DNA from: Pseudaminobacter salicylatoxidans
GTDB taxonomy: Bacteria; Pseudomonadota; Alphaproteobacteria; Rhizobiales; Rhizobiaceae
Direction of reading: 5' to 3'
Assembly (NCBI RefSeq): GCF_003148475.1
Contig: NZ_QGGG01000011.1
Coordinates: forward strand, 114,296 to 178,295
DNA: 64,000 bases
Made by a program: the position numbers and the translations under genes. The notes beneath the pieces are model-generated. The model saw only the letters and a list, made by a program, of their open reading frames with translations, had not been told where the DNA came from and did no database searches. Shown piece by piece: positions 56,579-64,000 of the stretch (the first letter of the stretch is position 1; every line of letters begins with the position of its first letter).

Positions 56579-57463
56579 ATGGAACCCTGGCAGTGGGATG
56601 AAGAGGTCTGGCGCGGCAAGGTAGGCAAGGTGCGCGCCGGGCGCTCGCTGAAGCCGAAAAGCTGGAAGAACGGCGCACGCTGCGCGGTGGCGCTGTCCTT
56701 CGACAGCGACCACGAAACCAACGAGCTGCGCGACGGCGGCGAATCCATCGGCCGCATGTCGCAGGGCCAGTACGGCAACCGCATGGGCATTCCGCGCATC
56801 TTGAAGACGCTCGCCGACAACGACATCAACGCGACCTTCTTCGTGCCGGCGGTGGTGGGCCTGCTCTATCCCGACGAGCAGCGCCGCGTGATCGCGGAAG
56901 GACATGAGATCGGCCTGCATGGCTGGATCCACGAGCTGAACACCAAGGTGCCGCCGCAGGATGAGCGCGACCTGCATTTCCGCGCCGCCGACGCGCTGGA
57001 AAAGATCACCGGCGTGCGGCCGGTGGGCATGCGCACGCCCTCCTGGGATTTCTCGCAGGTCACGCTGCAGATTCAGCGCGAACTCGGCCTGCTCTACGAT
57101 TCCTCGCTGATGGCCGACGACGATCCCTACGAAATCCTCGAAGACGGCGAACCGACCGGCATCGTGGAACTGCCGGTGGAGTGGATCCGCGACGACGCGG
57201 TCTATTTCAACATGAACCGCTTCACGGCGCTGCGCCCCTACATGCCGCCGTCGGGCGTGCTGGAAGTGTTCCGCCGCGAGTTCGACCGTGCCTATGAGGA
57301 GGGCGGCCTGTTCCTGCTCACCATGCACCCGCATGTCATCGGCTACCGCTCTCGCATCTCGGTTCTGGAAGAGCTGATCCGCCACATTCGCGGCCATGAC
57401 GATGTGTGGTTCGCCACCCATGCCGACATCGCGGCCTATGCCGCACAGGGTCTGAAGGACTGA
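56579..57463 (+). CDS. Polysaccharide deacetylase-fold (NodB/PuuE-like) hydrolase
   Basis: 294 residues. The metal site of the NodB fold is visible: SFDSDHE (Asp pair), GLHGWIHE (H-x3-H) and GMRTPSWDFS. Members remove acetyl groups from sugars, but the PuuE/HpuA subgroup hydrolyses cyclic amides such as allantoin; absence of a signal peptide and neighbours acting on amides favour a cytoplasmic amidase. Two ATGs (56576, 56579) follow GGAGG; the second has the better spacing. Last gene of the operon, 23 bases after the ATPase. Confidence 0.85.
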   Translation: MEPWQWDEEVWRGKVGKVRAGRSLKPKSWKNGARCAVALSFDSDHETNELRDGGESIGRMSQGQYGNRMGIPRILKTLADNDINATFFVPAVVGLLYPDEQRRVIAEGHEIGLHGWIHELNTKVPPQDERDLHFRAADALEKITGVRPVGMRTPSWDFSQVTLQIQRELGLLYDSSLMADDDPYEILEDGEPTGIVELPVEWIRDDAVYFNMNRFTALRPYMPPSGVLEVFRREFDRAYEEGGLFLLTMHPHVIGYRSRISVLEELIRHIRGHDDVWFATHADIAAYAAQGLKD

Positions 57464-57533
57464 TCTTTTTGCCCGGCGCGGGTGGTTTTACCGCTCGCCC
57501 AGGCACCCTCGCTTGCTCCCGGAACGACATGAA

Positions 57534-57676
57534 TACCCCCACCCCTAACCCCTCCCCCACAAGGGGGAGGGGAATTTTGCTGCGGGACCGTCCGCCGCCA
57601 ACCTTCACTGTTCTGGCGGCTACCGTGATGAAGTCGTCCCCCTCCCCCTGGTGGGGAGGGGTTAGGGGTGGGGGTA
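57534..57676. repeat. Inverted C-rich intergenic repeat
   Basis: TACCCCCACCCCTAACCCCT at 57534 is mirrored by AGGGGTTAGGGGTGGGGGTA ending at 57676. Each arm also carries its own small inverted repeat (CTCCCCC...GGGGGAG; CCTCCCC...GGGGAGG). Roughly 60 bases of unrelated DNA lie between. Similar C-rich elements are dispersed in rhizobial intergenic regions. Confidence 0.75.
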
Positions 57677-57683
57677 AGCCTCC

Positions 57684-58124
57684 CTACCCCGCCATCCTCT
57701 CTATGTCCCGGCGCAGCACGATCGCCGTGGTGAGATCGTCCACCCCCTGATGGCTGGCGATGAGATCGCGCAGCGTGTTGAGGCGGTCGATCGAGGGAAC
57801 TTCCACCTCCACCACCAGATCGAGCTGGCCGCTGACGGACGACACACGGCGCACGTCCGGGTAGCGGGCAAGCTCGTCCAGGATGCCGAGCGAAGGCGTG
57901 CGCACCAGCGTGACCAGCAGGAAGGCGCAGACCAGTCCCTCGCCCATCTGGCCGATGTCGGCGCGATAACCCCGGATCACGCCTGCCTTTTCGAGCTGCG
58001 CGACCCGCTCGCTGGTGGCGCTGCGCGACAGGCCGATGCGGCCCGCCAGCGTCTTCAGCGGAATGCGCGCCTCCTTCGACAGGATGCCGAGAATTTCCCT
58101 GTCCTTGGCGTCGGGTTCCTTCAT
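57684..58124 (-). CDS. Lrp/AsnC-family transcriptional regulator
   Basis: 146 residues: MKEPDAKDREILGILSKEAR and LAGRIGLSRSATSERVAQLE form the helix-turn-helix; the RAM domain follows (VRRVSSVSGQLDLVVEVEV). A 30-residue longer frame exists, but the ATG at 58124 has CGGAG 8 bases upstream. Divergent, with 121 bases between, from the kinase/aminotransferase fusion, whose expression it likely controls in response to an amino acid. Confidence 0.88.
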   Translation of the reverse strand: MKEPDAKDREILGILSKEARIPLKTLAGRIGLSRSATSERVAQLEKAGVIRGYRADIGQMGEGLVCAFLLVTLVRTPSLGILDELARYPDVRRVSSVSGQLDLVVEVEVPSIDRLNTLRDLIASHQGVDDLTTAIVLRRDIERMAG

Positions 58125-58245
58125 GGGCGGCTCCGTCACTTTGTCGATATCAGCAGGCAAACTGCCGGTGCAACCGGCGCTTTGCCGGATGCCTGATTTT
58201 TCGGCGCGTGCCAAGCTTCGCGCAAATCAAAAATCCGGGCCCATC

Positions 58246-61200
58246 ATGACCGACGTGAACCATCCCGCTCCCGATTTCTCCCTCGAAACCGCGAAGGAGC
58301 TGGCGCAAAGCCATTTCGGCGTGAGCGGCGAGGCAAGCCCGCTCGACAGCGAGCGCGACCAGAACGTGCGGCTGGCCATGCCCGAAGGCGGCTGGATTTT
58401 CAAGATCGTCAATGCCAGCGAGCCGCACGCCGAAAGCGAGTTCCAGACCGCGCTGCTGGAGCATCTGGCGCGCACGGCGCCCGACCTTGCCGTGCCACGC
58501 CTGAAGATGAGCGGCGCTGGCGAGGCGCTGGCCTATGTGGAAGGCGCCGAAGGCGGGAAGCATGCGCTGCGCATGGTTTCGTGGCTGCCGGGCAAGCCGT
58601 TTGCTGAAGCCCGGCGCACGCCGGAACTGCTGGAAAGCCTTGGGAGCACGCTCGGCAAGCTTGACCGCGCCTTGCAGGGTTTTATCCATCCCGGCGCGCT
58701 GCGCAGCTTCGACTGGGACATCCGCCGCGCCGGCGCCTCGCGCCAGCGCCTGCACCACATAGCGGACGCTGATGACCGGGCGCTTGTGGAATGCTTCCTC
58801 GACCGCTTCGACGCGGAAGTCGCGCCGCGCCTGCCCTCACTGCGCGCGCAGGTGATCCACAACGACGCCAATGACTGGAACGTGCTGGTGGACGAGGCCG
58901 GTGCGCCGCGCGTGACCGGGCTGATCGATTTCGGCGATGCCCTGCATTCGGTGCTGATCGCCGAAGTGGCGGTGGCCTGCGCCTATTCGATCCTCGACAT
59001 GGAAGACCCGATCGGCGCGGCGGCACGGCTGGCGGCCGGCTTTCACCGCGAATATAAGCTGCACGAGGAAGAGCTGGACGTGCTGTTCGACCTCATCGCC
59101 ATGCGGCTGGTCATCAGCGTCACGCTGTCAGCGGCGCGGCGCCGGCAGACCGAGGACAACCCCTATCTTGCCATCAGCGAGGCGCCCGCCTGGCGGCTGC
59201 TGCGCAGGCTGGGCGCGATGAAGCCGCGCTTTGCCACCGCGATCCTGCGCCATGGCTGCGGCTTCGACGCCACGCCCGGCGCGCGCGCCGTGACGAACTG
59301 GATCGCGGCGCATCGCAAGCAACTCGCCCCGATCCTCGACCGCCATCCGGCAACGCTGACCAAGGCGCTGGTGCCCTATGGCGACCCGCACCATCCGATG
59401 ACCGTCGATTCCGCCGGCCAGCGGCCGCACGAGGCCACCGCCTGGTGGGACGACTATTGCGCCAAACACGGCATCGAGCTCGGCATGGGGCCGTGGGGCG
59501 AGGCGCGCACGGTCTATGCCGGCGACATGTTCAGGTCGCGCTTCGTGGAGGGCGAGCGGCGCATCCACCATCTCGGCCTCGACCTCTTCATGGCGGCCGG
59601 TACGAAGCTCTACACGCCGCTGGCGGCGACGGTGGTGAGCGTCGAGATCGAGGAAGACCCGCTCGGCTATGGCGGGCTGGTGGCGCTGGAGCACCTGCCC
59701 GAAGGCTGCCCGCCCTTCGTGACGCTCTGGGGGCATCTGGCGCATGAGGTGACGACACGGCTGAAGCCCGGCGAACGGCTGGAGGCCGGCGATCTCGTCG
59801 CCATGATGGGCGCGCCGGAAGAGAATGGCGGCTGGGCGCCGCATCTGCATTTCCAGATTTCCACCGATCCGGGGCTTGCCGCGCGCGACGTTCTGGGCGT
59901 CGGCGAGGCGCGCTATCTCGATGTCTGGGCAGAGTTGTTTCCGGACGCCTCGGTGCTGGCCGGAATTCCGGCCGAGACTTTTCACCAGAGCGGGCGCACC
60001 CGGCCCGAGATCGTGGCGGCGCGCAAGGAAACGCTGCTGCCGAATCTGTCGATCTCCTATTCCGAGCCGATCAAGTTCGTGCGTGGCGAAGGCGCATGGC
60101 TGATCGACAACCGTGGCCGCGCCTATCTCGATTGCTTCAACAATGTCTGCCATCTCGGCCACGCCCACCCTGATGTGGTGGAGGCCATCGCCACACAGGC
60201 GGCGAAGCTCAACACCAACACGCGCTACCTGCACGACGCAATCGTCACTTACGCCGAGCGGCTGACGGCGACACTGCCCGACGGGCTGGCGGTGGCGAGT
60301 TTCGCCTGCTCGGGCAGCGAGGCCAACAGCCTCGCGCTGCGCATGGCGCGTGCCCACACCGGTCAGAACGACGCCATCGTGCTCGACTGGGCCTATCACG
60401 GCACCACGCAGGAGCTTATCGACCTCAGCCCCTACAAATACAAGCGCAAGGGCGGCAAGGGGCGGCCGGCGCATGTGTTCGAGGCCGTCATTCCCGACAG
60501 CTACCGCGCCCCGGTGGACTGGCCGCTGGAGGAGCACGCGAAGCGTTTTGCCCAGAACATCGCCGAGCAGATTGAGGCCATGCGCGCCCAAGGCCGCGCG
60601 CCGGCATTCTTCATCGCCGAGTCCATCCCGAGCGTCGCCGGCCAGGTGTTTTTGCCGGAGGGCTACCTCAAAGAAGTGTATGCCATGGTGCGCGCCGCTG
60701 GCGGCGTGTGCATCGCCGACGAGGTGCAGGTGGGTTTCGGCCGCGTCGGCAGCCACTGGTGGGCCTTCGAGATGCAGGGCGTGGTGCCTGACATCGTCAC
60801 CATGGGCAAGCCGATCGGCAACGGGCATCCGATGTCGGCGGTGGTGACGACGCGTGAGGTCGCCGCGTCCTTCAACAACGGCATGGAATATTTCAACACG
60901 TTCGGGGGCAACCCGGTTTCCTGCGCGGCGGGGCTGGCGGTGCTCGATGTGATCGAGCGCGACGGCCTCAGGCAGAACGCGGCCGAGATCGGCGCGTATC
61001 TTCTCGACCGTTTCCGCGAGCTACAGGGACGCTACGAGATCATCGGCGACGTGCGTGGCGCGGGCCTGTTCCTCGGCATCGAACTGGTGGCCGACCGCAA
61101 GACGAAAGAGCCGGCAACGGCGCTCGCCAGCCGCATCAATGACGGCGTGCGCAAGCGCGGCGTGCTGATCGGCACCGAGGGTCCGCACGACAATGTGCTG

Positions 61201-61296
61201 AAGATGCGCCCGCCGATGATCTTCAGCCGCGCCAATGCCGACCATCTGGTGAGCGTGCTGGACGATACGATCGCGGCCGTGCTGGCGGAAGGCTGA
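58246..61296 (+). CDS. Three-domain fusion: APH-type kinase, M23 (LytM) domain, class-III aminotransferase/phospholyase
   Basis: 1016 residues. Domain 1 (about 1-340): aminoglycoside-phosphotransferase kinase fold with the catalytic loop H205-N-D207...N212 and metal motif D228-F-G. Domain 2 (about 395-560): M23 zinc-peptidase fold with H442-x3-D446 and H533-L-H535. Domain 3 (about 590-1016): class-III PLP fold with [20 protein letters not shown]825-E-V-Q and the PLP lysine K855 in TMGKPIGNG. Domain 3 resembles ethanolamine-phosphate and phosphohydroxylysine phospholyases, and domain 1 resembles hydroxylysine kinase, so a kinase-plus-lyase path on a hydroxy-amine is inferred. All motifs look intact. 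There is no signal peptide, so the M23 part is likely cytoplasmic. The amino-acid permease that follows is convergent. Confidence 0.85.
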   Translation: MTDVNHPAPDFSLETAKELAQSHFGVSGEASPLDSERDQNVRLAMPEGGWIFKIVNASEPHAESEFQTALLEHLARTAPDLAVPRLKMSGAGEALAYVEGAEGGKHALRMVSWLPGKPFAEARRTPELLESLGSTLGKLDRALQGFIHPGALRSFDWDIRRAGASRQRLHHIADADDRALVECFLDRFDAEVAPRLPSLRAQVIHNDANDWNVLVDEAGAPRVTGLIDFGDALHSVLIAEVAVACAYSILDMEDPIGAAARLAAGFHREYKLHEEELDVLFDLIAMRLVISVTLSAARRRQTEDNPYLAISEAPAWRLLRRLGAMKPRFATAILRHGCGFDATPGARAVTNWIAAHRKQLAPILDRHPATLTKALVPYGDPHHPMTVDSAGQRPHEATAWWDDYCAKHGIELGMGPWGEARTVYAGDMFRSRFVEGERRIHHLGLDLFMAAGTKLYTPLAATVVSVEIEEDPLGYGGLVALEHLPEGCPPFVTLWGHLAHEVTTRLKPGERLEAGDLVAMMGAPEENGGWAPHLHFQISTDPGLAARDVLGVGEARYLDVWAELFPDASVLAGIPAETFHQSGRTRPEIVAARKETLLPNLSISYSEPIKFVRGEGAWLIDNRGRAYLDCFNNVCHLGHAHPDVVEAIATQAAKLNTNTRYLHDAIVTYAERLTATLPDGLAVASFACSGSEANSLALRMARAHTGQNDAIVLDWAYHGTTQELIDLSPYKYKRKGGKGRPAHVFEAVIPDSYRAPVDWPLEEHAKRFAQNIAEQIEAMRAQGRAPAFFIAESIPSVAGQVFLPEGYLKEVYAMVRAAGGVCIADEVQVGFGRVGSHWWAFEMQGVVPDIVTMGKPIGNGHPMSAVVTTREVAASFNNGMEYFNTFGGNPVSCAAGLAVLDVIERDGLRQNAAEIGAYLLDRFRELQGRYEIIGDVRGAGLFLGIELVADRKTKEPATALASRINDGVRKRGVLIGTEGPHDNVLKMRPPMIFSRANADHLVSVLDDTIAAVLAEG

Positions 61297-61311
61297 AGCC
61301 GAGGCCACGTC

Positions 61312-62811
61312 TCATCGATCCATGCGGACGTCCTTGCGCAATTCACGGTGCGCGGCCGGCGGTGCGGAGGCATTGCGCAGCGCCGCATGCTTGTGCCCGT
61401 AGAGGAAATAGACGGCGAGCCCGATCACCAGCCACACCACCAGCCGCAGCCAGGTTTCCAGAGGCAGCCCGACCATCAGGAGCAGGCAGAACAGGATGCC
61501 CAGGATCGGCACGAACGGTACGCCGGGTGTGCGGAACGGCCGCGCCACATCGGCATGGCTCTTGCGCAGATAAAGCACCGCGCCGCACACCAGGCAGAAG
61601 GCGAACAGCGTGCCGATGCTGACCATCTCGCCAAGGATGCCGATGGGCGTCAGCGCCGCGACGATGGCGACGATGGTGCCGATCATGAGCTGGCTTTTCC
61701 ACGGCGTGTGGCGGGTCGGATGCACCTCGGCGAATATCGGCGGCAACAGCCCGTCCTTGGCGATGGTGAAGAAAATGCGGCTCTGGCCGTAGAGCAGCAC
61801 CAGAATGACGGTGGTGAGGCCCGCCAGCGCGCCGATCTTGATGAGCACCGAGAACCAGGTGAGCCCGATGACGTCCACGGCCCTGGCGATCGGGTCGGCG
61901 ACGTTCAGCTGGCCATAGGGAACGATGCCCGTCAGCACCGCCGAAACGGCGATATACAGCAGGGTGCAGATCAACAGCGATCCCAGAATGCCGATGGGCA
62001 TGTCGCGCTGCGGGTTGCGGGCCTCCTGCGCGGCGGTCGACACCGCGTCGAAGCCGATGAAGGCGAAGAACACGACGGCAGAGCCGCGCAATATGCCGCT
62101 CCAGCCGAAATGCCCGAACGCGCCCGTATTGTCGGGCACCAGCGGGTGCCAGTTGGCGGTGGTGACATAGGCCGAACCGAGCAGGATGAAGGCCAGCACC
62201 ACGGTCAGCTTCACCGCGACCATGATGTTGTTGACCCGCGCCGATTCGCGCGTGCCCATGATCAGCATGAGGGTGAGGACGGCGACGATCAGCGCCGCAG
62301 GCAGGTTGACGATGCCATGGACGATCGTGCCGTCGGGCAGCGTCGCGGCGACCGTTTCGGGTGCCGCCGCAAAGGCCGGCGGAACATGGATGCCGAAATT
62401 GCCCAGCAGGCTGACGACATAGCCTGACCAGCCGACGGATACGGTGGCGGCCCCCATCGCATATTCCAGCACGAGGTCCCAGCCGATGATCCAGGCGACC
62501 AGCTCGCCCAGCGTGGCATAGGTGTAGCTGTAGGTGCTTCCCGAAACCGGAAGCAGGGCGGCAAGCTCGGCATAGCACAGCCCGACGAAGGCGCAGGCGA
62601 TGCCACCCAGAACGAAGGAAAGCATGATGGCCGGGCCGGCATATTGCGCCGCCGCCGTGCCGGTCAGCACGAAGATGCCCGCGCCGATGATGCAGCCGAT
62701 GCCCAGGGCGGTGATGCTCAACGCGCCGAGGCTCGGCGGGAGCGCGTGCTTTCCGGCTTCGCCGACAATATCGGCGACCGACTTCCTGTGCATGTAATCT
62801 GCCATTGACAT
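61312..62811 (-). CDS. Amino-acid permease (APC superfamily, CAT-like)
   Basis: 499 residues with 12-14 membrane helices. The APC opening GIGCIIGAGIFVLTGTAAA follows an amphipathic N-terminus; further signatures are YAELAALLPVSGSTYSYTYA and FFAFIGFDAVSTAAQEARNP. Cationic amino-acid transporters (YfnA/CAT) share these. The ATG at 62811 has GGAGG 8 bases upstream; the ATG five codons earlier would sit on the ribosome site. It converges on the fusion enzyme, 15 bases apart, and may import its substrate. Confidence 0.9.
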   Translation of the reverse strand: MSMADYMHRKSVADIVGEAGKHALPPSLGALSITALGIGCIIGAGIFVLTGTAAAQYAGPAIMLSFVLGGIACAFVGLCYAELAALLPVSGSTYSYTYATLGELVAWIIGWDLVLEYAMGAATVSVGWSGYVVSLLGNFGIHVPPAFAAAPETVAATLPDGTIVHGIVNLPAALIVAVLTLMLIMGTRESARVNNIMVAVKLTVVLAFILLGSAYVTTANWHPLVPDNTGAFGHFGWSGILRGSAVVFFAFIGFDAVSTAAQEARNPQRDMPIGILGSLLICTLLYIAVSAVLTGIVPYGQLNVADPIARAVDVIGLTWFSVLIKIGALAGLTTVILVLLYGQSRIFFTIAKDGLLPPIFAEVHPTRHTPWKSQLMIGTIVAIVAALTPIGILGEMVSIGTLFAFCLVCGAVLYLRKSHADVARPFRTPGVPFVPILGILFCLLLMVGLPLETWLRLVVWLVIGLAVYFLYGHKHAALRNASAPPAAHRELRKDVRMDR

Positions 62812-63071
62812 GAAAATCGCCTCCACCGATCAAAGTAATCCGTGATGCAAGTCGTCATGCCGCGAGCCTGCGGTGCTGTCCGGCAGCGAATGCCCCGGCA
62901 TCGGCCGATGCGTCTGCTCATTGTGAGAAAAATCGCGACCCGGCCGGATGGAGGCGAAACCGGCAGAGCGCCCGCCATTCTCGCGCATCGTCGCCAGGCT
63001 CAATTCGCCAGTGCGCCGGGAGGTTCCACCGGCATGGCCGGATCGCGAAATCGTGTAGGAAAAATGGGGCT

Positions 63072-63118
63072 GGAGCGATTCCCGTTTTCACGAACGTTTC
63101 GGAACGGCTCTATCTACC
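63072..63118. repeat. Rhizobial intergenic repeat half-element
   Basis: GGAGCGATTCCCGTTTTCAC...GGAACGGCTCTATCT. The CGGCTCTATCTA ending recurs as GGCTCTATCTAT at about 28440. It belongs to the same general class of dispersed palindromes seen elsewhere in the window. Confidence 0.45.
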
Positions 63119-63310
63119 TGATTTTACGTATCTGCAGGCAGTCGCGGAAATCGCGCGCGGCCTGATGAAAGCCCTGCCGATGGATCCGGCCCATACATCG
63201 CGGGCGATCGGGCTGACGCTGCGCCAGGGGTGGCTGGCGACAGCCGCCAGCAGGAATTGCTCGACCTCATTGCCGCGCGCTGTGCCGAGGCGTTGCCACG
63301 GGGCGGATAG
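63116..63310 (+). pseudogene. Remnant of a LysR-family regulator C-terminus, frameshifted
   Basis: One frame reads PDFTYLQAVAEIARGLMKAL then PMDPAHTSRAIGLTLRQGWL; after 63235 the sense continues in the next frame as GDSRQQELLDLIAARCAEAL and ends at a TAG (63308-63310). The RAIGLTLRQGWL...QQELLDLI wording is that of LysR effector-domain tails. No start codon, ribosome site or DNA-binding part is present. One lost or gained base would join the frames. Confidence 0.4.
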
Positions 63311-63374
63311 AAGCTTTCCCGTCACCGTGCGGGACTATCATATCCCCTGTGAGATACATCCGGCCGCCTTGCGG

Positions 63375-63402
63375 CCCCTTCTCCCCCGGCGGGGAGAAAG
63401 GG
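63375..63402. terminator. GC-rich hairpin after formate dehydrogenase alpha gene
   Basis: CCTTCTCCCC (63377-63386) pairs with GGGGAGAAAGG (63391-63401), with one unpaired A. It lies 16 bases beyond the stop of the minus-strand gene. No U-run follows, so it is a weak terminator or a repeat. Confidence 0.35.
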
Positions 63403-63417
63403 AGGAGCGAGCTCGAT

Positions 63418-64000
63418 CTATTCCGCGGCCTCGGCATGCTGCACCCGCCCGATGCGCGCGGCGCAATATTTGAATTCCGGAATCTTGCCGTAGGGGTCGA
63501 GCATCGGGTTGGTCAGCCTGTTGGCCGGGCTTTCGTTGAAGCAGAAGGGCATGAACACCATGCCATCGGCGACTTCGCGGTCGGCGCGCAGGATGGCTTC
63601 CACCACGCCGCGCCGCGTCTCCACCGAAATCATGTCCCCCGGCGTCAGGCCGCTGCGGGCGATTTCGCGCGGGTTCATGGCGGCGATGCCATAGGGCTCG
63701 ATGGCGTCGAGCACGCCGGCACGGCGCGTCATGGCGCCGGTGTGCCAGTGCTCCAGCAGGCGCCCGGTGGTCAGCACCAGCGGGTAGGCCGCGTCCGGCA
63801 CCTCGTCGGGCGGCAGGAGGTCGGCCGGCACGATGCGGGCGCGCCCGTCCGAGGTGGGGAAACCGGACGAGAACACGATCTCGTTGCCCGGCTTGTCGTC
63901 GGCGTCGGCCGGATAGATGACCGATTCCTCGCGCTCGATGCGCTCCCACGAAATATGGTTCAGCGAGGGCATGACGCTGGCCATCTCGGTGTAGACCTCC
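63418..64000 (-). CDS. fdsA: Formate dehydrogenase alpha subunit, C-terminal part (cut by window edge)
   Basis: The last 193 codons of a molybdopterin oxidoreductase. The end of the DMSO-reductase-type fold is seen: YPLVLTTGRLLEHWHTGAMT, MNPREIARSGLTPGDMISV, VFMPFCFNESPANRLTNPML and the C-terminus IPEFKYCAARIGRVQ, matching NAD-dependent (FdsA-type) formate dehydrogenases. These oxidise formate to CO2 and pass electrons to NAD+. The frame stays open to base 64000. Nitrate reductase is a less likely alternative because EFKYCA is typical for FdsA. Confidence 0.82.
   Translation of the reverse strand, partial: EVYTEMASVMPSLNHISWERIEREESVIYPADADDKPGNEIVFSSGFPTSDGRARIVPADLLPPDEVPDAAYPLVLTTGRLLEHWHTGAMTRRAGVLDAIEPYGIAAMNPREIARSGLTPGDMISVETRRGVVEAILRADREVADGMVFMPFCFNESPANRLTNPMLDPYGKIPEFKYCAARIGRVQHAEAAE

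Larger units (their letters stand above)
62812..63417. other. Intergenic region, 606 bases, with repeats and a gene remnant
   Basis: No intact gene is recognised. From left to right: the permease promoter region to about 63060, a repeat of the GGAGCGATTCCCGTTTTC type at 63072-63118, a LysR-like remnant at 63116-63310, and a GC-rich hairpin at 63375-63402 just before the formate dehydrogenase stop. The segment 62830-63060 shows nothing I can name. Confidence 0.5.

Overview
The window is chromosomal DNA of a high-GC alphaproteobacterium of the order Rhizobiales, most likely family Phyllobacteriaceae (Mesorhizobium/Aminobacter-like). Pointers are a split three-gene proton-translocating transhydrogenase, a fnrN - hemerythrin - ccoNOQP-GHIS microaerobic block, a soxBDAG sarcosine oxidase operon, a GTG-started rpsU, an aa3-oxidase subunit IV small gene, DUF992 proteins, and several copies of a roughly 50-bp intergenic palindrome built on CCGAAA...GGTTTTCGG that is typical of rhizobial genomes. 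No rRNA, tRNA, CRISPR array, insertion sequence, phage gene or integrase was seen.

Layout. 1-4.9 kb: the first codons of a xylulokinase, a LysE exporter, an L,D-transpeptidase, GABA aminotransferase and a PPi-type phosphofructokinase. 4.9-6.3 kb: a copper module (DUF305 protein and CueR) with a classic 19-bp-spacer MerR promoter, then a small unknown gene. 6.3-12.3 kb: a trpXYZ-type ABC importer in one operon with kynureninase, divergent from a GntR regulator coupled to a threonine/serine-dehydratase-like PLP enzyme. 12.3-22.7 kb: a TauE exporter, FnrN, a hemerythrin protein and the complete cbb3 oxidase set ccoNOQP-GHIS behind a perfect FNR box. 22.7-25.6 kb: carboxynorspermidine decarboxylase and dehydrogenase behind a 410-base leader with three strong hairpins. 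25.6-36.2 kb: a LysR regulator, a non-pyrrolysine MttB methyltransferase, an MHS-family transporter with a large periplasmic insert, and soxBDAG; together these read as methylated-amine/betaine breakdown to glycine.

36.6-45.8 kb: rpsU, a TPR lipoprotein, two DUF992 exported proteins, an amino-acid ABC importer, pntA-pntA2-pntB, an aa3 oxidase subunit IV, an unknown exported protein and a 49-residue DUF3096 protein. 45.9-48.4 kb: an Lrp regulator divergent from arginase and ornithine cyclodeaminase (arginine to proline). 48.7-57.5 kb: a coherent peptide/amide locus made of isoaspartyl peptidase, a peptide-binding protein, a MarR regulator with two matched palindromic operators, a creatininase-family hydrolase, a Dpp-type transporter with fused ATPases, and a NodB-fold deacetylase. 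57.7-62.8 kb: an AsnC regulator, a 1016-residue kinase / M23 / class-III aminotransferase fusion, and an amino-acid permease. The right end holds a decayed LysR tail and the C-terminus of a formate dehydrogenase alpha subunit.

The most unusual items are the three-domain kinase-M23-phospholyase-like fusion, the structured leader before the polyamine genes, the MarR-controlled peptide/amide locus, and the transporter with the large periplasmic insert.
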